Shown piece by piece: positions 8,043 through 17,411 of a stretch of 64,000 nucleotides of DNA. The DNA comes from Streptomyces sp. (GTDB taxonomy: Bacteria; Actinomycetota; Actinomycetes; Streptomycetales; Streptomycetaceae). Under the pieces are notes generated by a model. The model did no database searches and was not told the origin of the DNA. It saw nothing but the letters and a program-made list of their open reading frames with translations. Each line of letters opens with the position of its first letter. Within the stretch, counting starts at the first letter, position 1. Made by a program: the position numbers and the translations under genes. Location: assembly GCF_019510245.1 (NCBI RefSeq), contig NZ_JAEKKT010000134.1, positions 124,001-188,000 of the forward strand. The letters run 5' to 3'.

Positions 8043-11000
8043 TCACGGTCGCGGCAGCAGGTCCTTGACGGTCCGTTCCAGGAAGGGCAGGGCGCGCTGG
8101 CTCCACACGGCCAGGGCGATCGAGGCGGCCACCGCGGTCAGGGCGACCGGGCCCAGCGGGGTGCAGCCGAAGAAGCGGCTGACTCCCGGGGTCTCGACGA
8201 GCGCGAGCAGGACGGCGGCCGAGCCGAGGGAGGCGAGGCGCACCAGTGCGCTGTCCCGGCGGTCCAGCAGGGTCTGGATGAGCTGGGTGCCGACCACCGC
8301 CATCAGCGCCATGGTGCTGGAGCGGCGGGCCGTGCCGGGGGTGCCGCGGCCGATGAGCCAGGCCATGAGCGCGCCGGCACTGGTCGTCAGCGCACGGTGC
8401 CGGATCTGCCGCAGGAGGGGGGCGCCGAGTACGTCCGAGGGCGACCCGGGGTCCGACTGCTCCGCCGTCCCCTTCGGGGTGACCGCCACCGCCATCGCCG
8501 GGAACAGGTCGGTGAAGAGGTTCACCAGCAGCATCTGACGGGTGGACAGCGGAGCCCTGCGGGACAGCAGGGTGCCGAGGACGCCGAAGCCGATCTCGCC
8601 CGCGTTGCCGCCGATGAGGATGGCGACGGCGTCCGCGACGCTGTGCCACAGCGACCGGCCCTCCCGGACGGCGTCGGCCAGTACCGTCAGGTCGTCGTCG
8701 GTGAGGACCAGGTCGGCGGCGTTGCGGGCGGCGGCGGAGCCGCGGGCGTTGATGCCCACGCCGATGTCGGCGGCGCGGATCGCCGCCGCGTCGTTGGCGC
8801 CGTCGCCGACCATGCCGACCACCCGGCCGGCGTCCCGCAGCGCCTCGACGACCTGGAGTTTCTGTTCCGGCGCCACCCGGGCCACGACACCCGCGTCCCG
8901 GAGCATCCGGGCCCTGCCCGTCCGGTCGGTACCGGCCAGCTCGTCGCCGGTCACCACGACGGTGTCGCCGGGCCAGCCCAGCTCGGCGGCGATCGACCGG
9001 GCGGTCTGCGGGTGGTCGCCGGTCAGCATCACCGGCCGGATGCCCTCCTCGTGCAGAGCCCGCACCAGCGTCCTGGAGGTCTCGCGCGGGGTGTCGGCGA
9101 AGCCGAGCAGGCCGAGGAACTCCAGGTGTTCCAGGGGGGCTTCGAGGACGCCGGAGGCCGTCCGGTCGTCGTCGTCCGTCCGGCGCCGGGCGACGGCCAG
9201 CACGCGCAGGCCCTCGGCCGCCAGTGTCCGCGCCGTCTCCGAGGCGGAGACGGCGGCGTCGGAGCAGGCGGGCAGTACGGTCTCCGGTGCTCCCTTCACC
9301 ACCAGCAGGGGCGGTTCGTCGCCGGACCGGCCGACGGCCGCGGCGTATCCGCGGGCGGCCTCGAAGGCGAGACTCTCCGACTGCTCCCAGTCCGAGCCGG
9401 GTCCGGCCGCGGCGAGGACCGCCGCGTCGGTGGCGTGCTCCGGCGGGCCGTCACCGTCGTCGACCTGGGGGCAGGCCCGGGCCGCCACCCGCAGGATGCC
9501 GGCCGCCGCCTCGTCGTCCGGGGCATGGCCCTCCCCGTCGGCGTCGGCCACCGTCACCAGGCGCAGCGTGTTCTCGGTGAGGGTGCCCGTCTTGTCGAAG
9601 CAGACGGTGTCCATCCGGCCGAGCGCCTCCAGCGCACGGGGAGCCCTGACCAGCACACCGGCGCGGCTCAGCCGCCGGGCGGCGGCGAGCTGGGCCACCG
9701 TCGCCACCAGCGGCAGTCCCTCCGGCACCGCGGCGACGCCGACCGCGACACCACCGCTCACCGCCTCCCGGATGGGGGTTCCGCGCAGCAGTGCCAGGCC
9801 GGTGATCGCGGCGCCGCCGCCGAGCGTCAACGGCAGTGCCTTCGCGGTGAGTTCGTGCAACCGGGCCTGCACACCGGCGGCCGGGGGCGTCCGCGCGGCC
9901 AGGTGTACGGCGCGGGCCGCCTCGGTGCGCTCGCCGGTGTCCACCACGACCGCCCGTGCGTGACCGGCGGCCACCGTCGTGCCCTCGAAGACCATGGAGT
10001 GCCGGTCGGCCACCGGCACGTGCGGGGTGGCGGCGGTGTGCTTCTCGGTCGGCACCGACTCGCCGGTCAGCGCGGACTCGTCGACCTCCAGGCCGTCCTC
10101 GGAGAGCACCCGGGCATCGGCCGGCACCACGTCGTCGGTGTGCAGGTCGATCACGTCGCCGGGCGCCAGGCGTGCCGCGTCCACGGTGTGCGTGTCCGGT
10201 TCCTCGGTGGAGTCGGCCACCCGGGCCTGCCGTTTCTGTTCGGCGAGCAGCCCGGACACGGCCTGTTCGGCCCGCAGCCGCTGGATACCGCCGATCAGCG
10301 CGTTCAGGTCGAGCGCGCCGACCACCAGCAGGGCGTCCACGGCCGAGCCGACGATCGCGGACGCGGCCGAGCCGACCGCCAGCACCGGGGTCAGCGGGTC
10401 GTGCAGCTCGCTCCGGACGGCCTGGGCGAGCCGCCGCGTCCACCGCACCGGCACGAGCAGCGGGTTCCGCGACGGCTCGGCGGACCGCTCCGGCGCACCG
10501 GGCGGTTCGCTCTCCCGCTCGTGCTCCAGCCGCTCCAGGGTTTCCCGCGGCCCGAGTTCGTGCCAGTGCACCCGCGCCCTGGGCCGCGGGGGCTCGGTCC
10601 TCGCCACTCGCAGGGCCGCCACGGTCGCGGACAGCAGCGCGGTCGCGGCGGCGCCGTCCACCGGTGCGTGCCGCAGGCCGGGCAGCGCGATCCGTGCACC
10701 GCCGCGCGCGCTCCTCGACTCGCCCACGGCCACCAGCAGGCCGGAGAGCGCGGCACCCGACCTGGCCAGGGTCTGCGAGCGCCGGCCCACCCGGCGCGCG
10801 GCCGGTATCGCGGACAGCAGCCGCCACACGTCGGGCAGCCCGTGCAGGGCGAGGGCGTCGGCGCTCCAGACGACCGCGCTGCCGTCGTCGGTGAGCGCGA
10901 GCGCGATGTCCCCGGTGAGCAGCCCGGAGAGCACCCCGTTGTCCTTGCCCGACCACAGCCGGGCCACCGTGATCACCGCGCCCGAGTCCTCGGGCAGGGA

Positions 11001-12290
11001 GCACACGACGTCGTCCAACGGCCGCCGGGCGTCCACCACCTGGTCGGCGAGGCCGGTGAAGTCCTCCAGGGCCGGGTCGTCCACGAGCACCACCCGCAGC
11101 CCGGCGCGCCGGGCCGCGTCCAGCACCGGCTCGGTCCAGGGGTCGGGCTCCCCCTCGGCGGTACACACCGCGCTCGGATGCAGCACGATCGTGCCGGTGA
11201 GCTCCAGGGCCCGCAGCCTTTCCGGGGCGCGGACCAGCAGCCCCGAGCGGGCCAGGACGGCGCCGAGCACCGACTCGAAGGCGGTCGGTCCGTACCGGGC
11301 GGCCTTGGGGGAGCCCGCGAGCACCGCCTCCGCCGCCTCGGCGACGTCGTGCTTGACCAGCAGGGTGGCGGCCGCGCCCAGCACGCTGCCGGCGAAGGCG
11401 TGCGTGGCGTACTCCTGAGCCGGGGTGGTGCGCGGGGCCGGGCGGGGATGGCCGCCGTCGCCTACGCTCGGCCGGTCCGGGCTGCACAGTTCGTCGTGGA
11501 AGAGCTCGAAGGCGGCCGCCCGCGCCATGGTGTCGGCGAGTTGGCAGCCCCTCAGCCCCGCGTCGAGCAGCAGTGCGGCGGGCGTCTGCCCGGCCGCGTG
11601 AGCCGCCGCGTTAGCACAGGCCAGCAGCAGGTCCATGGCGTCGGCGCCCAGGCGGGCACGGATCACGCCGCGGACGCGGGGGTTCTCCCGGAGCACCGTC
11701 ACCACCGCGGTGACCGCACGCGGGGACGGCGGCAGCCGCAGGGCGTACGCGGCGACGCCGACACCGGTGCCGACCAGGTCGACCGCGAAGGTCGCGAGAG
11801 CGGCCCGGATGCCGTCCGGATCGGCGGGATGCGTGACCTCCTCTGCGCCGTCGAGGTCCGCGACGAGACCGTGCCGGGCGGCGAGGTCGGCGGCGTGCCG
11901 GACCACCTCGTCGGTGACCGCCTCCTCGGCCGCGGCCACCACCAGGCGGCCGAGTCCCTCGTCCCAGTAGGCGAACAGGACGTCGGGGTGTTCCGTCAGC
12001 GCCTCGGCGACATGCCCGGCGATCCGCCGCAGGCCACCCGCGGCCCGCGCCTGCCCGGGGTCGGCCGCCTGCAGCGCGAGGTGCGCCCGGGCACCGGACC
12101 GCCACTGCCGCCGGTCGCCGACCAGTGCGGTGCGCGCCGCCCGCGTCATACGGGCGGCCGTGTCCAGGCTCCTGACGCCGGCCCGCGCGGTGCCGGCCGC
12201 CGCCCCCGCGACCGCACCGACTCCCGGCGCGGCCACCCGGGCGAGCAGCCGGGGCGCCTCGGACAGGACCGACGGCAACCCGAGCGCCAT
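8043..12290 (-). CDS. Giant cation-translocating P-type ATPase with degenerate N-terminal half (CtpI/CtpH-like)
   Basis: 1415 aa, about twice a normal P-type ATPase. The C-terminal half (from about residue 610) is complete: LTGES (~741), PEGLP membrane motif (~855), phosphorylation motif DKTGTLTE (~898), KGAPE nucleotide site, GDGANDAAAI (~1162) and NLFTDLFPA (~1220). PEGLP and NLFTD resemble P2 (calcium/magnesium-type) pumps. The first ~600 residues contain heavy-metal-domain-like segments (PDVLFAYWDEGLGRLVV) and a region around residues 360-500 that aligns in order with a P-domain but lacks the catalytic Asp. Mycobacterial CtpI/CtpH have similar size. The ion is unknown. Confidence 0.9.
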   Translation of the reverse strand: MALGLPSVLSEAPRLLARVAAPGVGAVAGAAAGTARAGVRSLDTAARMTRAARTALVGDRRQWRSGARAHLALQAADPGQARAAGGLRRIAGHVAEALTEHPDVLFAYWDEGLGRLVVAAAEEAVTDEVVRHAADLAARHGLVADLDGAEEVTHPADPDGIRAALATFAVDLVGTGVGVAAYALRLPPSPRAVTAVVTVLRENPRVRGVIRARLGADAMDLLLACANAAAHAAGQTPAALLLDAGLRGCQLADTMARAAAFELFHDELCSPDRPSVGDGGHPRPAPRTTPAQEYATHAFAGSVLGAAATLLVKHDVAEAAEAVLAGSPKAARYGPTAFESVLGAVLARSGLLVRAPERLRALELTGTIVLHPSAVCTAEGEPDPWTEPVLDAARRAGLRVVLVDDPALEDFTGLADQVVDARRPLDDVVCSLPEDSGAVITVARLWSGKDNGVLSGLLTGDIALALTDDGSAVVWSADALALHGLPDVWRLLSAIPAARRVGRRSQTLARSGAALSGLLVAVGESRSARGGARIALPGLRHAPVDGAAATALLSATVAALRVARTEPPRPRARVHWHELGPRETLERLEHERESEPPGAPERSAEPSRNPLLVPVRWTRRLAQAVRSELHDPLTPVLAVGSAASAIVGSAVDALLVVGALDLNALIGGIQRLRAEQAVSGLLAEQKRQARVADSTEEPDTHTVDAARLAPGDVIDLHTDDVVPADARVLSEDGLEVDESALTGESVPTEKHTAATPHVPVADRHSMVFEGTTVAAGHARAVVVDTGERTEAARAVHLAARTPPAAGVQARLHELTAKALPLTLGGGAAITGLALLRGTPIREAVSGGVAVGVAAVPEGLPLVATVAQLAAARRLSRAGVLVRAPRALEALGRMDTVCFDKTGTLTENTLRLVTVADADGEGHAPDDEAAAGILRVAARACPQVDDGDGPPEHATDAAVLAAAGPGSDWEQSESLAFEAARGYAAAVGRSGDEPPLLVVKGAPETVLPACSDAAVSASETARTLAAEGLRVLAVARRRTDDDDRTASGVLEAPLEHLEFLGLLGFADTPRETSRTLVRALHEEGIRPVMLTGDHPQTARSIAAELGWPGDTVVVTGDELAGTDRTGRARMLRDAGVVARVAPEQKLQVVEALRDAGRVVGMVGDGANDAAAIRAADIGVGINARGSAAARNAADLVLTDDDLTVLADAVREGRSLWHSVADAVAILIGGNAGEIGFGVLGTLLSRRAPLSTRQMLLVNLFTDLFPAMAVAVTPKGTAEQSDPGSPSDVLGAPLLRQIRHRALTTSAGALMAWLIGRGTPGTARRSSTMALMAVVGTQLIQTLLDRRDSALVRLASLGSAAVLLALVETPGVSRFFGCTPLGPVALTAVAASIALAVWSQRALPFLERTVKDLLPRP

Positions 12291-12310
12291 CGCGCGTCAC
12301 CCCCGGCCGC

Positions 12311-13027
12311 TCAGCTGGTGGGCGGTGGGGGCGGATCGGCGAGCGGCGGTTCCTTGTCGCCGGGTGCCGAACCCGGGGCGGCGGGTGGCGCCATCGGGTC
12401 GGTGTGCGTCGCGTCCGGGCCGGCGGTCGGTGGCGTGGCCGGTGGGGCGGCCGGTGGGGTGGTGGGTGCGGCCGGGTCGGCGGCCGGTCCGGCGGACGGC
12501 GGGGCGATGGGTGTGTCCGGGTCGGCGGTCGGCCCGGCGGCCGGTGGAGTGGTGGGTGCGGCCGGACCCGTGGCCGGTGCTGCCGCCCCGCTCGGCCGTG
12601 TCCAGGCGCCGCCCGGCAACTCGTCCTCCAGCATCGGGCCGGGAGCGGCGGCGGCCTGGCCCGGGCCCGACGTGGCCGCGGCGTCGCCCATGGCCACGTA
12701 GGCGCCGTGGCCCGCAGCGCCGGTCATGTCACCACCGGCCGCCTCCGGGCGGGTGGTCTCCCCGTCGTGGTGCGGGCGTGGCTGGGTGAGCCAGGCCACC
12801 GCCGCACCGGTCAGCGCGACGGGCCACTCGACCAGTCCCGCCGCCCCGAGCACGCCCGCCCCTGCGTACACGGCCATCCGACGGCCCCGGGGCGAGACGG
12901 CCCCGATCCTGTCCAGGGTTTCCTCCGCGGCCTTCGTCACCGCTCCGGCGCCGGGCAGCTTGCGCACCGCCGAGGCAGCGTTCCGCAGGGGCGCGGCGAG
13001 GGCCGAGGACGACTTCTGCTCAGCCAT
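12311..13027 (-). CDS. Hypothetical protein with hydrophobic core and Pro/Ala-rich repeat tail
   Basis: 238 aa from ATG 13027 with AGGAG 6 bases upstream. Residues 1-45 are charged, residues 50-80 contain a hydrophobic stretch (YAGAGVLGAAGLVEWPVALTGAAVAWL) likely to be one or two membrane passes, and the last ~130 residues are low-complexity AAPTTPPAAGPTADP-like repeats. It ends 21 bp before the giant P-type ATPase and is almost surely co-transcribed with it, suggesting a membrane partner of the pump. No family with known function is recognised. Confidence 0.75.
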   Translation of the reverse strand: MAEQKSSSALAAPLRNAASAVRKLPGAGAVTKAAEETLDRIGAVSPRGRRMAVYAGAGVLGAAGLVEWPVALTGAAVAWLTQPRPHHDGETTRPEAAGGDMTGAAGHGAYVAMGDAAATSGPGQAAAAPGPMLEDELPGGAWTRPSGAAAPATGPAAPTTPPAAGPTADPDTPIAPPSAGPAADPAAPTTPPAAPPATPPTAGPDATHTDPMAPPAAPGSAPGDKEPPLADPPPPPTS

Positions 13028-13100
13028 GACAACTCCTCGTCAATGCCAGAACCACGTTGTCTGCCTAGCTGAGTGCCCCTCCACGAGAGGGCCATCCGGG

Positions 13101-13140
13101 ATTTACCGGATAAATCGGAAAGTTGTCGCCCAAATCGGAA
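13101..13140. promoter_or_regulatory. Palindrome and phased direct repeats upstream of the ATPase operon and gudD
   Basis: ATTTA-CCGGA-TAAAT (13101-13115) is an AT-armed palindrome in a GC-rich background. AAATCGGAA occurs twice, 13112-13120 and 13132-13140, exactly 20 bp (two helical turns) apart. The arrangement suggests binding of a dimeric or cooperative regulator in this divergent promoter region. Confidence 0.5.
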
Positions 13141-13203
13141 GGTGCCGTCGTGTGGTTCCCCGAACCCACCCCATTGACCGCAGGGCGTCCGCATCCATAG
13201 CCT

Positions 13204-13223
13204 CCATCTCCGTATGTAGATGG
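13204..13223. promoter_or_regulatory. Inverted repeat in front of glucarate dehydratase
   Basis: CCATCT (13204-13209) and AGATGG (13218-13223) are separated by 8 bp, 26 bp before the gudD start. Position and symmetry fit an operator for a dimeric repressor; no regulator gene for sugar-acid use lies in the window. Confidence 0.5.
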
Positions 13224-13248
13224 TTCTCGGCAGTAAGGACGCTCCTCC

Positions 13249-14580
13249 ATGAGTCAGCCCGTCGTCACCCGCTTCTCCGTGTATCCGGTGGCAGGCCGGG
13301 ACTCCATGCTGCTCAACCTCTCCGGCGCGCACGCCCCGTACTTCACCCGCAACGTCGTGGTCGTCGAGGACTCCGAGGGCCGCACCGGGCTCGGTGAGGT
13401 GCCCGGTGGGGAGGCGATCACCCGGACCCTGCGGGATGCCGCGTCCCTGGTCGTCGGCTCCCGGCCGGGGGACTACAAGCGGGTGCTGCGTGCCGTGGGC
13501 GAGGAGTTCGCGGGCCGGGACGCCGGCGGTCGCGGTGTGCAGACCTTCGACCTGCGCACCACCGTGCACGCCGTCACCGCCGTGGAGTCCGCGCTCCTCG
13601 ACCTGCTCGGCCAGCACCTGGAGGTACCCGTCGCCGCCCTGCTCGGCGACGGCAAGCAGCGCGACTCGGTACGCGTCCTCGGCTATCTCTTCTACGTCGG
13701 CGACCCGGACCGCACCGACCTCGACTACCTCCGCGAACCCGACTCGGACGTGCCCTGGTACCGGATCCGCCGCGAGGAGGCCCTCACCCCGGAGGCGGTC
13801 GTCCGGCAGGCGGAGGCGGCCTACGACCGCTACGGCTTCCGTGACTTCAAGCTCAAGGGCGGTGTGCTGGAGGGGGCCGAGGAGGTCAGGGCCGTCCGGG
13901 CGCTGAAGGACCGCTTCCCGGAGGCGCGGATCACCCTCGACCCCAACGGCGCCTGGTCCCTGCGCGAGGCCGTCGAGCTGTGCCGCCCGCTGCTCGGCAC
14001 ACTCGCCTACGCCGAGGACCCCTGCGGGGCCGAGGGCGGCTACTCCGGGCGCGAGATCCTCGCCGAGTTCCGCCGGGCCACCGGGCTGCCCACCGCCACC
14101 AACATGATCGCCACCGACTGGCGGCAGCTCACCCACGCCCTCGCCCTGCAGTCGGTGTCGATCCCGCTGGCGGACCCGCACTTCTGGACCATGCAGGGTT
14201 CGGTGCGGGTGGCGCAGCTGTGCCATGAGACGGGGCTGACCTGGGGCTGCCACTCCAACAACCACTTCGACATCTCGCTCGCGATGATGGCGCACTGCGG
14301 TGCCGCGGCCCCCGGCGAGTACAACGCCCTGGACACCCACTGGATCTGGCAGGAGGGACAGGAGCGGCTCACGGTCGAGCCGCCGAGGATCTCCGGCGGG
14401 GAGGTCGCCGTCACCGACGCCCCAGGGCTCGGCGTCCGGCTCGACATGGACCGGCTGCTCGCGGCCCACGCCCGCCACGAGGAGCTGGACCTCGCGGCGG
14501 GCCGGGACGACGCGGCCGGGATGCAGTACCTCGTGGCGGGCTGGAGCTTCGACGCCAAACGGCCCTGCCTGGTGCGGTGA
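13249..14580 (+). CDS. gudD: Glucarate dehydratase
   Basis: 443 aa, normal length for GudD of the enolase superfamily, which dehydrates D-glucarate/L-idarate to 5-keto-4-deoxy-glucarate in the cytoplasm. Expected active-site residues are in place: K201-x-K203 (FKLKGG), D231 (LDPNGAW), E256 (AEDPCG), N285 (ATNMIATDW) and H339 (CHSNNHFDI). The start ATG 13249 follows the stretch GACGCTCCTCC, a weak ribosome site. It is not in an operon with other sugar-acid genes; the MFS gene on the opposite strand ends 4 bp downstream. Confidence 0.95.
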   Translation: MSQPVVTRFSVYPVAGRDSMLLNLSGAHAPYFTRNVVVVEDSEGRTGLGEVPGGEAITRTLRDAASLVVGSRPGDYKRVLRAVGEEFAGRDAGGRGVQTFDLRTTVHAVTAVESALLDLLGQHLEVPVAALLGDGKQRDSVRVLGYLFYVGDPDRTDLDYLREPDSDVPWYRIRREEALTPEAVVRQAEAAYDRYGFRDFKLKGGVLEGAEEVRAVRALKDRFPEARITLDPNGAWSLREAVELCRPLLGTLAYAEDPCGAEGGYSGREILAEFRRATGLPTATNMIATDWRQLTHALALQSVSIPLADPHFWTMQGSVRVAQLCHETGLTWGCHSNNHFDISLAMMAHCGAAAPGEYNALDTHWIWQEGQERLTVEPPRISGGEVAVTDAPGLGVRLDMDRLLAAHARHEELDLAAGRDDAAGMQYLVAGWSFDAKRPCLVR

Positions 14581-14584
14581 GCCG

Positions 14585-16177
14585 TCAGACGCCCTGCGCG
14601 GCCGAGGACTTCCCGGCCGTGGTGTGCCCGGCCGCCCGGAGCGTGCGCTGCTGCCTGGGTGCGCGCAGCAGGACCACCGCGACCAGGGCGGCCAGCAGCG
14701 TCAGGCTCCCCGCCGTGATCAGGCACAGGCGCATTCCGTCCAGGAAGGAGTCGCCGAGCGCGCCCATCGTCGGGCCGGTGCGGGCGCCCAGGTCCAGGTC
14801 GGCGACCGCGCCGAGGCCGTCGGTCTGCGCGGTCGTGACGATGCGCTCCTGCGCCGCGCCGGTGACGCCCGCGCCCGTGAGGTGACCGGGCAGCGCGTCG
14901 AGCGCCCGGCTGGTGAGCAGCGCGCCCAGGACCGCCGGGCCGAGGGCGCCGCCGACCTGCCGGAACGCGTTGTTGCCCGCGGCGGCCATGCCGGCCAGGT
15001 GGTACGGCACGGAGGCCACCGCGGTCGCGGTCATCGCGGTCATGACGAAGCCCATGCCGAGGCCCAGCAGGGCGAGCCGCCAGGCGGCCGAGCCGAACGA
15101 GGTGCCGGCGGCCAGACCGGTCAGCGCGAACAGGGCGGCGGTGACCACCAGCAGACCGCCGGTGATCATCACCCGGGGCGAAATCCGGTGCATCAGCCGC
15201 CCGGCCGGCCCGCCGGCCAGCAGGGACGCCCCGGTGACCATCAGCAGCCGCCACGCGGCCTGCATGGTGTCGAGTTGCTGCACCATGCCGAAGTAGAGGC
15301 TGAGCACGAAGAAGAACCCGATGAGCGCCAGGAAACTCGTGGTCGCGACCAGCGTGGTGGCGGTGAGGGCGGGGCTGCGGAACAGGGTCAGGTCCAGCAT
15401 CGGGCTGTCGCTGCGCCGCTCCGCCAGCACGAAACCGGCGCCGGCGACCACGGCCGTGAACAGCGCCACCATCACCTTGACGTCGGTGAACGAGCTCGCC
15501 CCGCCCTCGATCACGCCGTAGACCAGCGCGGTGACCGCGAGCGTCGCGGTGAGCTGGCCGGGCCAGTCCAGACGGCGCCCGTGCGGTGCCCGCGAGTCGG
15601 CCAGCTGCCGGGTCGCGGCGGCGACGGTCAGGAGCGCGACGGGGACGGTCGGGAGGTAGATCCAGCGCCAGGAGAAGTGCTGGACGATCACACCGGCGAG
15701 CAGCGGGCCGACCGCCAGGGCCGCCGTCAGGCAGGTGGCCCAGATGCCGATGAACTTGCCGCGCTCCCGGTGGTCCGGCACCGCGTGGCTGATCAGGGCC
15801 AGCGTGGTGGGCAGCAGTGCGGCCGCGCCGACGCCGGCCAGGGCCTGTCCGGCCCAGACGGTTTCGACCGAGTGCGCGCACAGGGCGGTGACCGCGCCCG
15901 CAGCGGAGAACAGCAGGCCCGCCTGGAACACCTTCTTGCGCCCGTGGACGTCCCCGAAGACGCCCGCGGTCAGGATGAACGCGGCCATCGGCAGCACGAA
16001 CGCGTCCTGCACCCACGACAGCTGGGCGGTCGAGGCGTTCAGCGCGGCCTGCAGGGCGGGCAGGCTCACGGCGACCGTGGTGACCGGAAGATAGGCGACG
16101 AAGACGCCCAGGCAGGCCATGACGATCGTGGCCGCCCGCCGCTCGACCGGCCCGCTCGCCGGTGTCGTGACGTTCAC
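14585..16177 (-). CDS. MFS transporter, DHA2 (EmrB/QacA-like) drug exporter
   Basis: 530 aa from GTG 16177, supported by AAGGAG at 16185-16190. About 14 hydrophobic segments, motif A GDVHGRKKVFQAG in the loop after helix 2, and GRRLDWPGQ between halves identify a 14-TMS proton-driven exporter. It is divergent from a damaged Lrp/AsnC gene, which probably was its regulator. The substrate may be a drug or a metabolite such as an amino acid, given Lrp-type control in the pair. Confidence 0.88.
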   Translation of the reverse strand: MNVTTPASGPVERRAATIVMACLGVFVAYLPVTTVAVSLPALQAALNASTAQLSWVQDAFVLPMAAFILTAGVFGDVHGRKKVFQAGLLFSAAGAVTALCAHSVETVWAGQALAGVGAAALLPTTLALISHAVPDHRERGKFIGIWATCLTAALAVGPLLAGVIVQHFSWRWIYLPTVPVALLTVAAATRQLADSRAPHGRRLDWPGQLTATLAVTALVYGVIEGGASSFTDVKVMVALFTAVVAGAGFVLAERRSDSPMLDLTLFRSPALTATTLVATTSFLALIGFFFVLSLYFGMVQQLDTMQAAWRLLMVTGASLLAGGPAGRLMHRISPRVMITGGLLVVTAALFALTGLAAGTSFGSAAWRLALLGLGMGFVMTAMTATAVASVPYHLAGMAAAGNNAFRQVGGALGPAVLGALLTSRALDALPGHLTGAGVTGAAQERIVTTAQTDGLGAVADLDLGARTGPTMGALGDSFLDGMRLCLITAGSLTLLAALVAVVLLRAPRQQRTLRAAGHTTAGKSSAAQGV

Positions 16178-16349
16178 GGAGATACTCCTTCGCGGCGCAC
16201 CGCACCGCGGTCGAGGGCCACCGGCGTCTCCGGTGGCCCGTGTCGAACGGGCTTCCGAGGGGAAACCCGCCGCCACAGCATCCGGTCCCATGCGCGCAAC
16301 CACCAAGCGGACCCGCTCTCCGCCGCAGAATCCTCCAGATCACCGATAT

Positions 16350-16371
16350 GCATGGCACACTTCCACCATGC
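16350..16371. promoter_or_regulatory. Inverted repeat over the Lrp/AsnC start
   Basis: GCATGG (16350-16355) and CCATGC (16366-16371) are 10 bp apart and cover the regulator's own ATG (16368). Lrp-type regulators usually autoregulate through such sites. Confidence 0.4.
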
Positions 16372-17316
16372 TTGACGAGGTGGACCGAAAGATCCTCCGC
16401 GCCCTCCAGTGCGCGCCGCGGCTGCCCTTCCGGCGGATCGGGGAGGTGGCCGGAGTCTCCGAGCAGACCGCTGCCCGCCGTTACCAGGCGCTGCGCCGCG
16501 CCGGGGCGCTGCGGGTGGTGGGTCTGGTCAGTCCCCGGGTGTACGGGGCCGCGCAGTGGGTCACCCGCATCCGCTGCCGACCCGACCGGGTCGACCCGCT
16601 CGCCGACAGCCTCGCCCGGCGCCCCGACATCTCCTGGGCCCACCTGGCCTCGGGCGGCTCGGAGATCATCTGTGTCATGCGCTCACCGCTCGACGTGCCG
16701 CGCGAGGACGTGCTGCTCCGGCAACTGCCCAGGTCCGCCTCGGTCCTGGACGTCAGCATCGAGCTGATCATCCACGGCTACGACGCTCCCGGCACCGCCG
16801 ACTGGACCGGTTACGGCGCCAGCCTCGACGCCGGGCAGGTCCGGCAGCTGACCTCGGAACGGCCGCCGCACGCCCCCGGGCCGCCGCCCCCGCCGGCCGC
16901 CGAGGACGCCCCGCTGCTCGACGCCCTCGCCCAGGACGGCCGTACCACGCACACCCGGCTCGCCGAACTGACCGGCTGGTCGCTGTCCCGGGTGGCCCGC
17001 CGGCTGGAGTCGCTGGAGGGCTCCGGAACCCTGGAGTACGAGGTCGAACTGCTCCCGGAGCGGCTGGGGTTCCGGCTCAACGCCATCCTCTGGCTGCGGG
17101 TCGCCCCCGCTCACCTGGAGCGGGTCGGCACGGAGACCGCCCGGCTCGGTCAGCGTCATCACCCGCGACCCCGAGGACTTCTACCGCTTCCTGACCACCC
17201 GCATCGCCGCGACCCCGGGCATCGACGGCTACGCCGTCAGCATCAGCCTCCGCCACCTCAAGAAGGCCGCATCCCTCATCTCCCGGGGCCGACTGGTACC
17301 GCCGGCTTCCGTCTAG
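16368..17316 (+). pseudogene. Lrp/AsnC-family regulator, broken by an internal deletion and frameshift
   Basis: Residues 1-55 give a clear Lrp HTH (DRKILRALQCAPRLPFRRIG) and the tandem second HTH of the long subfamily appears near residue 200 (LTGWSLSRVARRLESLEG). The frame is good until ERVGTETARLG (about 17149). After that the conserved ligand-domain end, SVITRDPEDFYRFLTTRIA to LVPPASV, continues in the next frame (+1) and stops at TAG 17314. Compared with family layout roughly 20 residues are missing at the junction. The original frame runs on into unrelated sequence, so the protein should be non-functional unless this is a sequence error. Confidence 0.75.
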
Positions 17317-17411
17317 GCGGCTTCTACGGCTTCTACGGCATCGCCGACATCCCCGGCGCCGCCACGCCCCCGGCCTCGGCCGGCGATCGCGGCGAGCGCC
17401 CGGGAGCACGG

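Noticed and set aside
7791..12701. 1636-codon open frame on the + strand
   Set aside because: It is antisense to the P-type ATPase gene; the reverse frame has all catalytic motifs, while this one is Gly/Arg/Gln-rich with no recognisable domain, a GC-bias artefact.
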